Of a DNA stretch of 64,000 bases, positions 52,601 to 64,000 are shown one piece after another. The notes beneath the pieces were generated by a model. That model made no database searches. It was not told the origin of the DNA and was given only the letters and a program-made list of their open reading frames with translations. Where the stretch lies: positions 60,321 to 124,320 of the forward strand of contig KB311061.1 in the NCBI GenBank assembly GCA_000328365.1, in the 5' to 3' direction. Numbering within the stretch: the stretch's first letter is position 1; each line of letters opens with the position of its first letter. The position numbers were made by a program, and so were the translations under genes. This DNA is from Capitella teleta (Eukaryota > Annelida > Polychaeta > Capitellidae).

Positions 52601-55600
52601 TCGTTGCCTCGTCCTTTGATCTTCCATTGCTTAACACTCTTCGGCTAAAGAGCGCCATATACGAAGGTATAAAGCCTTATCTGCGTTGACTGCAGTGTGA
52701 TTCATTGATGCCGCTTATACGGTCAGCAGAAATGCCCAGATGCAGTAAAAGAGAACAGCTGCTGATGTTTGTGTATGCAGAGCAATAAACCCTAATGACT
52801 GCAGCGGTCAGGGATGCAGATAACCCGACTTGCTGGCGGCAGAACAGCGTCAGAATCGGCATCCGTTTGGCCCGGAGAGACGCCGGTGTTCCTTCTGGGC
52901 AACCATGTGTTGACATAGAGCAGGTCTTCGAGCCCTTGGCCTTGCTGTGTGCGGAGTCAGATGTTGTGGAGTTTCTGGCGCCTAAGGAGAGTGACCGAAT
53001 GGAGCCAGAGAGTCGCCACGGTGACCCTCGGGGTGCCAGGAGGTCAGATCTGGGGTCCCGCGCAGTGATCCCCATCGAGCCTGCATTGTATGGTGACTCA
53101 TTGCTTTCGATCGCCCGTAGGATTGAGAGGGAATCTCATTGTGGCAATTCTCCTAATGGGAGGCTTCTCCCGGGAGATAGCTGTCGCTGGAAAGGGCGAA
53201 CAGCGCCATCCCGCCCCGCTTGTTAAGATGGAAACCAGTCAAAGACCAACTGTCACAGAGCGCCATGATTAATGGAAGAATTATTCGCCTCTGCAAATCG
53301 CGAAATGTGGCAGAAACAAACCGAATGTTATTTGTGATTCCTAGCTTTTATTTCAGGGTTGCTATCAGTGCTGCCAGCAGGCGATTTAGGACCCGAAATC
53401 TAAGAAGAAATTGCTCAGGCTGCCGGGTTTGTCGAAGTGTTAATGCAGGAAATTTGAAGCCATCTGTAGGGAACGTCGATTGCGTGACTGTAGTGCGCCA
53501 ATTACCGAGAATTTGAGTGAGAAAAACTGCATATGCGCTGAAGAGAAGTTGAGGGAAAGCGTTCCCGTAGATCACATCCAGCCTTTAGGCCATTTATTAA
53601 TAAAGAATTGCCTGCTTGGTCGAGGTCGTTGGCCGTGGATGGAAACAGCAACATAAAACTACACTTCTTATCATTATGCAAGGAGCATCGCAAGCTCAGA
53701 ACATGAAATATGAGCAAAATCGTCGACAAAACGAAGAATCTTGAGAACATGGATCATGCATGTGTTTTAATATCACACATTTACGTGGCAAATGATGCAT
53801 CACTATTCCCTGAAGTGGAAGACATCTCGCGTGAACTAATGATCTACCTTCTCGAGAAAACGGAAGTGTTTTGATCATTCAATCTGTTTTTCTTCTTGGC
53901 GCCTGTTTTTGCACGCTGCGGATGGAAATTAGTCAAAACGGATTTCCTGTATAAGGGTGTGTTTGTGTATGTGTGCCGGTGGTGGGCGAGTTATCATTAA
54001 TAGTAGGAGTGATTGTATTATGAAGATGAAACACATATGTAGGCGTATTTATCATCAGATACCGGTGGTTATCATGACACACGGAATCAAAGTGCGGCGT
54101 AAAACCACTACTAAAATTATGACCCTCGCTCTATATTAGCTCATTTAATTGTAGAGTATGCTTTAACTACACAGAAGCCCTCTATACCGCATTATATAAG
54201 CAACGAATTTGAGTTTTTCAAAAGTCATAACCAACTGCAACGATTTTTCTTGAAGTAGTCACCAGGAAAGAGATTCTTAGTTCAATCATGAAAAAGACGA
54301 AATTGATTTGAGGAAAACGAAGGAGCACGTGGAAAAGAAACGACGTCGCCAGATTAAGATGCGTCGAGGGTCGCGTCTTGTCAGTTTATTTTTGTTCATT
54401 TGTCTCTCAGTCTCGACAACTCTTGAAGCTGATCTAGCTGCATGCTCAGCGTGATTGCCAAACACTGTCGCTTATGGACAACCAATATCTGCCGGCATTT
54501 AATTTGTTTGCAGAAAACTACTTCAATGGGAAGCATGCCTGCCGCAATAACGCGTTCTGGAGATTCTATGCGGAGCGAGTACAATGTCGTTTAGTTATGA
54601 GTTGTCTTTGGTTGGCGCAACTCAAACATAACAGCCGGTGATGCTCAAACATGCTGATGGGCTTATGTTGTTAAACCATATACAGCGGTGAGAGTGTGAG
54701 TCGTTTGCTCTATAGCAACAAGGCCAATGCTCTCTCGAATTCAGGCATTCTAAAGCGTGAAATATGGATGAATATGACGTAATTCAATGCTGTATCCAAT
54801 TTACTCAATGCCATTACCTATATAATAACTTCAGTAATACGTACAAATAATGGATAAATATATATCATCGTGGGTTGTCGGTTAACGGATTCTGATTAAT
54901 ATGCACGTACGTAGTAATGCAATGTTAATACGAGTAAGTCACAACATTCCTGTGTTATGTGAGCTGCATTCAACATTACACAAGTAAACTGAGAGAAACA
55001 ATATTGCACTCAACTTCATTAAACCTTTACAACGGTTTCTGCTTGATCTCCCAGTAACGCGAGAAGAATTGGCTGTGTATCTATGTATTTATTTTTCACG
55101 TTTCGTGGGAAACCCTCAATCAGATTGATGAAAACGAACAGCTATTTATGCAGTATTCACACAAGTCTCTGGGCTTTTGTTGCACTTATTTGTCTGCATT
55201 GTGAGGGCGATTTGTGTGATCCCCCAAATGCACTCGTTTCCATGTCACTATCAGTTAAATCCATTTCGATATTTGTTACTGGTAGTACAGCATAGGATAA
55301 TTAGAGAGAATCCCTGAATGTTCTGAACTAGTAACGAATGACAGAGAATGTACCCCAAAAGTCAGTTACGCCTTTTGACCAACATATTATAAACAATACA
55401 ATTGCTGTGGGTCAATCAATTCCTAGATACATCGAATTTGAGAGGTTTAAAATATCGCTTTCTTCTTGCGTTCGATTTCAGACTGTCGTGAATCATGACG
55501 TCATAAAAGTATATTATCCTCAAATGAACACTGGCAGAAGTCCAGTGAACAGATCTTTCAGCAGCTTTCATTTTAAAAATCTCGCACTCATCTCGCTTTA

Positions 55601-58600
55601 CGCTATTTTACCTGAGCAAAAAAGTCGTACGTATTTTAATTTGTCTTGAATGTTATTCACAGATGACCTAATTTCTCAATAACGGTCCCTCGTCACTCAA
55701 AAAGCCAACATAATAGACCAAAAAAGGTAACGAAATGAACAGGGGTCCTCTTTAACCTGCAAATGAAAAGTTGGTGCAATACACACATTTGATAAATTAA
55801 TTCACTCATAGTGGAATATTTCATCATAAACAAAGGAAGGGAACGAAAACCAAGCATGCATTTAATACATCGAGTATGCAATATATATCATGACGTGCTA
55901 AACGCTAAACAATGAACGCTAAGCAAGCAAGCGTAGGAGCATAAATCTGCAACTGAGATAATTATTTATAGTCCAGCAGCGCTGTTTTCATGTAGGTCAC
56001 AAAGTGAAGTTAGAGTATCGGTATGGCTATGAAAGACCATTCTGGTTCTGGAACGAGTTAAGGCCTATGATCTGTCACCGACGCGTCGACGCAACCTGAC
56101 CGTCGATGCTGTTTATCAAGCATGACCACATTGACATGCAGTGCCCTCTCATGCGAGGGAGCATGAGTTCTCGGTCACACACAAGTCCTCAACTGCAACC
56201 ACTTTCAGACTCAGTGAATGCTCATATACATGCATATTCAGCCCAGCCCAAATGTTTGTAGTCTTAAACTCGATGTATCCACGGTCAGGTTGCAATAGGC
56301 CATAACGCTTAATATATACTGAAATCATTCAGACATTTTTTTCTAATCTGTATCGGTTGAAAATTTCAATAAGGAAAGATTTTGGAGTTTTCTGGAGCGT
56401 AAAGCTGATCCAGGGAAGAAACTAACAGCAAAGTCCCGGGTGCCTCATTGTGGCGGCAGACCTACTAGTGTGAGTAGGCTGCCAAACCCCAGGATTGGCT
56501 CGAGATACTATAGTCACCCACAATCGCTGAGAACTGATTCAGCGCATGAAAACCAATTGCAAAGCATGATTTGAAACTTCGTGAAGGATTTGCTCCGAGA
56601 ATTCGTGGAAGGTGTTACTATTGGCCTTTTGCGGTGGACATATCAAATATTGTACTAGTATTTGACCTGCGAAAGGCAGCAATGGACGAAGAACATGATT
56701 GAGAGTGTGAGTCATAAAGGGAGAGGGGCAGGCGGAGAAAAGAAATGGGGAATGGGATTTCAAATGGAACTGCAGCTTCCGTTTGTCATAATTAGCAAGC
56801 GTACAAAATACTGGAGAATAATTCCACTCATCCACAATGGATGCAGACTGTCACTAAGTACGGCATGCACCGAAAGCAAGGAGGTATTCTTCCAGGCTGA
56901 GTTCGATCCAGAGGGCACTACTTAGTACATGTATATTGAAAAGGGATTTGAGAAAATATATAAAGATAATTATTAAGATGAACAAGGGTAGGCTGAAACG
57001 TTACCGTACCATCCTCGTACCTGTGTGTTACTGAACAACAATAATGAATTACACCTACGTTGAACTGCTACAAATCAAATAAATTTAGCACAATTCGAAG
57101 AAGAAGCCGTTCACAAACAAGGACCACACCAAACAAGTGCATCCTGTTGATGGCCACAGTGTCGCTGCTGGCTTTCTTACCTGTTATTTTTGCAATTAAA
57201 GCACCTGTACAAGTTCATGTAGGTTCAAAACAGAAGATTCGTTGAAATAAGTGTCTGGAAAGACTAAGGTTCATAGCCCAACTCGGCTTTTTGTGATGAT
57301 CTTTGATGTCTAATTATGCCTCTATTCACGTTAAGACGCCGAGACACTGATGTCTTGTTCTGGAAATGTACTAATCATAGGGATGTGATAATTACTTTCT
57401 GACTTGGAGATGTCCACCTTTGTTCTTCGCTAGCACATTGATCACACGTGTCATTCTTTGTTGCCGTGGCTGGTCTGTAGAGTTTGCACAATCCGCGTGA
57501 TTACTCTTGAATAAGTCATTTCGGAAATTAAAAACAGTCATGAGCTCCAGAATCCTCAAATAAACCATCAGATTCATTGCTTTGGTGAAGTAAGACAAAA
57601 TCCCGAGCGCCTGATCGAAAGCTGGGGATTTACGATTTGGATTATCATGGTTTGCTTGTTTGGCTTGAGAGAATATTCATAGTCGATTACTCAGTTACAA
57701 CTAACAAGCTTGCTACCTTCTCTTAGAGTTAAGGCGATTGCCACAAGAGACCATAAAACCTCAGGTCCTTCCTTCTTTAGCGTCCGTAGTCATAGTCACA
57801 GAGGCCAAGGACTGAAGAATGGCTTCTGGTGGTCTGAGGGTCCTCCCGCTGACAGCATTGTGTGAAGGGAGCAATTGGCCTTGAGCCCATGCGACTCGCA
57901 GTCGCCACTGTCCACGACTCACGCCCACGATCACTCTTTTTATTATTGGCTGCGTGTAAATTAATCCCTTCAATGGACTCCTTGTGTTGTGACGCTGCAC
58001 AACATTTTGCGCCTGCTTCCAAAGCTTAGATGTCATTCTGAAGTGTATGGGTATACAATGGAACAGTTACTATGCCAATATCACACAAAACCGTGTGAAC
58101 TATGGAGTAGAAACCATTACCTTATGACAAGTGCCTGGTGGAAGTGTTTGCTATGTTGGCCGCATAAACATTATCCGCAGTCCATCCATAATGTTCTACC
58201 AATGTTGATTGGATCATTTCAACAGAACGCCTTCAACTGTTAATTTTATTCAAACAAAATAATTATCAGTGTTCATTTGAGCCGAATGTGGATATTGTGA
58301 AAATATGTATGTTAGGTGGGTTCTAAGTAAACAAAAACAAAAAAACACGGGAGAACAACGTGAGTCAAATTGAGGACGATTCCCAAAGTACCCGAAGGTC
58401 ATAATAAAATAAAGAATTATCCATGTCACTTTCGTCGCCGTTAATCATAAAGTTGCAGTCCACAAACTACAAAATTGTAAACTGGAAAAGATTCATTAGG
58501 ACGCAAGGTGATAATATAGTCATGAACGTTGACTAATCACTTGTTTGTCGGGTTGAAGGACACGCACTGCGGGTATATAAACAATTACATCGGCTTCATT

Positions 58601-61600
58601 TATAAATCCCTCAAGAGCAATTATTAGGCAAATCGAACCCCATTCATTATCACCGCGTGTTGTCAAAAAGAACACGTGGGAATCATGGACTTACTGATTG
58701 TAGATAACACAGTGAGAAACTGACAACATATCTATGTGATCCGCGATCAATTCATAACAGAAAAAAAGCATGTATTATGAAGGGGAAATGTGCTTCGTTC
58801 ATTCGTTGATCTCGCTGCCATTTATCGCCCGAAGGTTGTACATGAATTAATCAACGCAGATACTCCTTATAAGAGAGCAAGAGCGAACCCCTCTCTGTCA
58901 TGCAATGCAATCAATGGGCGGTTTATTGCGTGGCCCCGAAACAAAAATACACGGGTATGGGGTGTTCCATAAATCCCTATGCTTGTGACCCTGAATGGGA
59001 TGACGCATTCATTTCTCTCCCGAGTTCCATAACTGAATGCGTGCTCCGGGTGTAGAAGAGGGACAAAGGAGGGTGTCCAGGGAGTGGAAGTCAGAGATGA
59101 TCACTGAGATGCATGCAATCGAAGTTCTAAAGTCGACGGGTACCGTAAGTCACACCACCGCGGTTCAATACAGCATGTTATAAAGCCCTCCCCCCTGCAG
59201 TCAGTATGCATAATGTGCCTCCAAGCCCTTCGCAATCCACCATTCCACCTAATCCGCTGACGCCACGCAATTCCACAGCGCGGTTGCGTAACGCATTATA
59301 CACAGGTGTATGGTCCTGCATGTGTGGGTCATATAATGGGTGACAGAGGATTGCTTCGTGAACTGTGATCTCGGCTTACAGCTTCGTTGAATGACTCTGG
59401 CTATTTTCATTACAGTGACCGATGAACACGCGATGTTCAGCTCGTTTGAACTGACCTACAGGTTATGTCAATTTTGTGGATCTATACTCAATAGACCAGT
59501 GGTCAATTCCCCAAAGTCGTATACTGAATAACGGATAGCTAAATTTCTAAGAATCACATTTGCTATATAGTTGTAAAAAAACATGGAATTTCAACCATCA
59601 TTTCGCTCGCATTTGTTATTGGAAGCTTGATCAAAGAGCGGGTAATAAAAACGAATTGGGATGCAGCCAAAGTTATCTCTGCCGTACACTACCGCCAATC
59701 TGAGTCCAAAGTTTCACCAATGAGCAAAGTGTGCAACCATCGAGCAATCTGCAAACTGATCTCCGGATAGGCAGTTACATCATGATGTTGTAATTGGGAG
59801 ATGAAACCAATTCGGAGGGCGTGTCTGCCGTCTCAGCAACAGGTACTACAATCGACACACATTAATGTTGTTCAATATATATTCATAGACACAAAGGCGT
59901 AGAGATGAATTTCGGCTGTGCCTCCATGGAGGTGTATGTAGACTATGTACATTACCTGGTGATATTAACAGCTGAGCAAATGTGGACCGATACTCGTTGT
60001 GTCAAACGAGTATTCGTGTACCGATTCCTTTACAGAGATATAACGGTATTTTGTCCGAGGTTACTACAAATTAGTCCGCCAGTGTCTATCCCACTTTTGT
60101 TGCTCGATGGACAGTATAAGATCATCAATGAATCTCAGGGCAGAATGACACTTAAACTTTGAGGAAAGGAATGAAATGGACACATGCACAATGCACCAGT
60201 TATTGGCACTGCTTAGTCGTATGATAGCATTCCGTTTATTTGTGCCAGCCATTAAGGCCTCGTGAAAATGATGTGTAAGCAAGATGAGCGTAGATGTGAA
60301 TCATGCACACATGCATCATTGATCAGATAATTGATCAAAGTTATCGGATTCTCTTAGCTTTCGAACCAAGACCACCTTTTATTTCAGCAGTTACACGCCC
60401 TCATATGGGTAACATGTTTTCAATTTCGAGTGTATTTTTTGCATAATGGGTGGGAGACTGGGATATTCTCTGATCGACAGTCAGACGGCTATGTAACGGA
60501 TTAATTTGCTTTTTATATGTCTCATTGGGAGATCAAGAGCTTCATTCAATTGCGAACTGCTGCCTAATAATCAAACTATTTATTTCCACTGGCTCCACCA
60601 CAAATGAACCATGCTGATATATAGGCTGATATCAGTCCAATTGCCCCTGTATGACACAAGCCTAAATGAACAAAATATACCATCCATAAATAATTGGTAA
60701 TATCTCAACAAATATCACACGATTGCACCCTCACTTTGGACACATTGTGTGTTTTATGAGAAAGGGAAATGAGACATAAATTCGGTGGATTGCCTCGTGG
60801 TCTGTCAGCGGCTCTTTCGCTTTGCACGAAGTCCGATGCCACATAATGTCGACATGATCCTCGGTTGTCGACGATGGATGACAGGCACATTAATCGAAAG
60901 GCGTCAGATATCGGGATCAAAGCTGGCCCGAGGGTATTTCCGTTGCCACGTGGACGGTGCTTTTACAGTGCGTGACAGCTAAAAGAGTTGACTTCACTCT
61001 GCAATTTACTTTCATAATGGAACTTGTTTGATTTCTAGGCCCTGGATGTCTACGGCAGTCACCGGATAACATTGATTGTTCAGGATAACAACTTTACACT
61101 TCTAATAGCAGGAATTTATGAACCCCTATATTCAGGAAGATGAAAATAATCATTTCCAATGCTATAAATAATTCATTTCACTATAATTAGAAGAGGTAAT
61201 CTTCCCATAGATGTACGAAGATCGGAAATTGAGATATATTTATGGACACTTAGGAAAAGTAGATGGAAATAAGTAGGCTTATGATCAAGTATTTAGCATT
61301 TATTATGCGAGTAATACAACATAAAAAAGAATGCAAGGTGATCAAATTATAAAATAGGTTTCAACTAGTAATAACTACCATACTTTTGTAATAGTACATG
61401 TATGCCTAATAAGCTATTAACCGCCATTATTACATGTATTGCTATATTCTAAAACTAAAGGGGAAAATGTCAACAATTAAATAAATTATAATGGCATCAG
61501 CAATTAACAAAAGGAATACTTGAAAGACATTATTCCAATATAAAGCAGGCTGAATACTCAGAAAAATTATGAAACTTTATCATAATATAAATAACCAAGC

Positions 61601-61669
61601 TGATGCTAGTGCGTTAATTCAGGCAGAGCAGGAGCTAAAACCTCATGATCATAATGCTGTGTGGGTACG
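52601..61669. other. Gene-poor region of 9 kb
   Basis: No gene can be supported. CpG-richer blocks lie at about 52800-53220. A short exon-like frame at 57094-57221 (+) encodes a basic stretch followed by one hydrophobic helix and is treated as a finding. AATAAA on the minus strand at 61299-61304 could serve the TINAG-like gene. Otherwise AT-rich sequence with scattered short frames. Confidence 0.4.
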
Positions 61670-62536
61670 TTATGACTCTAGACCACCACTGCTGGCGTCT
61701 TCACGTATCTGGTTCCCTTGCCTCCCGTGTGATCTCCTGCTCCGTTCACGCCTCACGTGGCGCCCGTCCACTTTGCCCCAAACACCGACGACGAAGGATT
61801 CAATGTGAGACTCGTCGGATCCTCTGGCGATCCTGAAGAAGCCGCCCTCACCCCAATGACGTCCCCACGTGTTGGCTGCCAGCTGAGCGGCAACCAATCA
61901 GAAGCGTTCAGTGATTTATACTATATACTTACCCAGTATTTAATGGGGTCATCTCCTGTGTAGTCAGTGCCCCAACTGTTGATACATTTTTTTTAATGAA
62001 CGTATTGCATATGATTATCATAATAATTATACGTACCCAATAATGCGAACAGAGTGGTATGCTTCTTTACCGAGGTGGGGATAATTCGCTGGTTTTGGAG
62101 CGTGGCTGTGTTTGTACACCCCTCTTTCGTACGTATAGAAATCATCCTTAACGTGCATAACAGCTGAAAATGAAACCATTTTTTTTTTTTTTTTTGTCAC
62201 TTAATTCTCACGAAGTGCGTTTGTAACGTACCTTGAACCGGTCCATTTAGGATAATTTCGTTCATTATTTCCCTCTCCTGTGGATGAGACGAAATAGAAT
62301 AAGATCTTTCAGTTCAAGACTGAATACTTTTGCAGCAATCCTGTAGGGTGGTGACGCCTGGTAGAGTTTACTAGTTATTCCCTGACCCACCGGACATTCA
62401 ATGTTCTTCTTTGGGAGTTTGTATTTCGACATCAGACACTTGCCCGGATCGTTGGTATCGCCGCTTGTGTATGGGTAACAATCTTTACTCACAGTTCTGT
62501 GAAACAAACAAAAAACTATTTGAATGGCAACAAATG

Positions 62537-62573
<37 letters not shown>

Positions 62574-62808
62574 TTGAAAGCGTTCTGATTTTCATTTATA
62601 GCGAAATACTGTTGCCCAGATCTGTAAAAAGACCGTTATGAATTGGCTGCTAACCCGACTCTCCTGAGTTGCCACCATGCGCGGTCGACGTGGCCACCTT
62701 CACAACCCTTTTGATGATGGTCTGTTGTACAGGAGATGAGATATTGAGCGGACAGCATGTCCTTTAGCTCTCCGCCCGAATGTATACTCAGCCTGTCCGC
62801 TGCAACCG
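61670..62808 (-). CDS. TINAG/cathepsin-B-like protein, C-terminal exons only
   Basis: Six minus-strand exons join in frame: 62808-62655, 62496-62328, 62277-62232, 62163-62037, 61975-61933 and 61882-61670, about 250 residues ending at TAA. The chain follows the papain-like domain of tubulointerstitial nephritis antigen proteins: AADRLSIHSGGELKDM, GCEGGHVDRAWWQLRRVG, SKDCYPYTSGDTNDPGKC, ILNGPVQ-AVMHVKDDFY, HSVRIIGWGTDYTGDDP, KYW-LAANTWGRHWGEGGFFRI and HIESFVVGVWGKV. The His (HSV) and Asn (NTWG) of the papain site are kept. The exon with the active-site Cys (Ser in TINAG proteins) is upstream and not seen within the remaining 1.2 kb, so I cannot say whether it is a protease. A basic C-terminal tail follows the domain. 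TINAG proteins are secreted matrix proteins. Introns are 158, 50, 68, 61 and 50 bp. Confidence 0.88.
62537..62570. repeat. Poly(A) tract, 34 bp, in an intron
   Basis: An uninterrupted A run on the + strand (T run in the gene's sense) inside the 158-bp intron of the TINAG-like gene. Confidence 0.95.
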
Positions 62809-63767
62809 CTGGAGAATGGGATAAAAAGTGCGTTATGAATCACGGCGTGGAAGTCAGAAGGGCGTGTCAATGATTTAAAACGAAAAGAAAAGTTATCTGG
62901 CAACCAAGGATGGTGCACATGTACCCCCGGTGTGACACCTGCCCTCGAACCTCGTTCTGAATTCAAATGACGTCACACCCCCTTGTTCCGCGTCGTAGCA
63001 ACGAGAGTCAAAGCTCTTTTGGCTGTGTGGACGTGGTGAAAAAGTTTGTCGTTCGGGATTGTGGCAACTGATGAAGTGCAAATACGAATCACAATTTTCA
63101 CTGCTATAAAGGTCGTTCAAACGCAGGTATCATTGCATGTGTTATCCAGCTGACTTGCCTCTTACGACGCGTCAGTAATCACAGACTGACAAGAGTCATG
63201 CAGTCATATAGGGCCTACTATAATATAGTCATCATCATGGTAGTGACTAAGTGAGTATACAGGCCCTACTGAGTAGACAACAGTCAGTTTAGTGTGAGTG
63301 TCACTGTCAAATTTTCAATCACCCTCACTAAGTGACAGTCGATCGTTGTCATATATATTATTACTTGCTTAGTCGCTAACTCAGTGAGTCAGTAATTAAT
63401 GCCCTGTTGATAGGGTATACGTTGCATGACTGAATTACTAGATTTCTGTATGTTCCATATGCATTGATACTAATTTTGGATTGATTGAATCATGTAATAT
63501 ACATGAAAACCCATGTCCGTAGCTGCAGTACAGTGGGAGATAGGAATTTGTGTTTGATTAAAAACTGGATCCTGGAAAGTTGTAGACTAGTTGTATGTGA
63601 CTTAGTGGATTTTAGAAGCAACTTGGGCACTGTATAAATTCTTAAATTGAATTAATTTAAGTTAGTATTGCCATTAAAGCGCCCAGTCAATCCGCCAACC
63701 ATCTCAATTATCACCCGGAAGTGGAAATTCATGAGTTGAGTGGAAGATAAATAAGGACGGGTCGGAT
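62809..63767. other. Upstream intron of the TINAG-like gene
   Basis: By reading frame the gene continues beyond the window, so this is probably intron. No exon with a WGxC/S-SSWAF-like active-site motif was found. A cluster of TGACT/AGTCA words lies at about 63165-63395. Confidence 0.5.
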
Positions 63768-63833
63768 ATGGTTATAAGAAATGTATAACCATGCTTGTCT
63801 AATATAAACACTGGTTATGAAAATGTATAACCA
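63768..63833. repeat. Two hairpin-forming tandem units of 43 bp
   Basis: ATGGTTAT at 63768 pairs with ATAACCAT ending 63792 across a 9-base loop; a second hairpin, TGGTTAT at 63812 with ATAACCA ending 63833, follows 43 bp later, and both are followed by CTTGTCTA. A small tandem duplication of a hairpin unit. Confidence 0.75.
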
Positions 63834-64000
63834 TCCTTGTCTACCAATAACGCAACGCTATAATTTATGGTCGTTGAGAAGTGTCAAAAAGTTCTAAATA
63901 CACGTATAATCAAAGTGTTTTCTTTCAATCTTATAGACTTGTTCAATCGGAACTCGACGTGTAAATTGCCTGAGGAACATATAGCATTCATATTGAAAAG

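Overview
The window looks like nuclear DNA from a bilaterian invertebrate, most likely a protostome or other non-vertebrate. Evidence: spliced protein genes with GT/AG introns; two chemoreceptors of the insect gustatory-receptor superfamily; a mosaic CUB/C-type-lectin/LDLa/LRR 7TM receptor of the type best known from molluscs; a ShKT-containing cysteine-rich secreted protein; tRNA-derived SINEs, Tc1/mariner-type and PIF/Harbinger-like DNA elements, and LINE tails. I cannot name the phylum from sequence alone. About two thirds of the introns I could place are only 48-77 bp long. I see no prokaryotic gene organisation, CRISPR, rRNA, intact tRNA or virus-like element.

Layout. 1-10.0 kb: gene-poor, with a SINE fragment, a G-quadruplex-type repeat, CpG-rich tracts and one mariner-type MITE. 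10.0-11.6 kb (+): a six-exon P-loop sulfotransferase-like gene. 12.9-15.2 kb (-): a four-exon gene for a CARD / long coiled-coil / SP-repeat protein. 15.3-18.3 kb: simple repeats, two tandem SINEs and an assembly gap. 18.3-19.9 kb (-): a FAM167-like gene. 20.3-22.8 kb: a copied chemoreceptor promoter, a broken Tc1 transposon and a second MITE. 23.0-24.5 and 27.4-28.9 kb (-): two gustatory-receptor-like genes, separated by PIF/Harbinger-like and SINE debris. 29.5-29.9 kb: a LINE tail. 30.8-36.7 kb (+): a 1950-residue mosaic GPCR with a single intron. 37-49.5 kb: gene-poor. 49.6-51.7 kb (+): a secreted, probably GPI-anchored cysteine-rich protein. 52-61.6 kb: no gene recognised. 61.7-62.8 kb (-): the last six exons of a TINAG/cathepsin-B-like gene whose 5' part lies beyond the right edge.

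The genes do not form an evident pathway. The clearest functional grouping is the chemoreceptor pair plus a third copy of the receptor promoter and ATG at 20.3 kb, which points to a small expanding/contracting receptor cluster. The most unusual proteins are the mosaic GPCR (non-canonical E-K-F and NPMNH motifs, almost intronless) and the CARD-coiled-coil-SP-repeat protein, a possible innate-immune scaffold. All splice models were made by eye from reading frame, splice signals and family resemblance; no database search was run.
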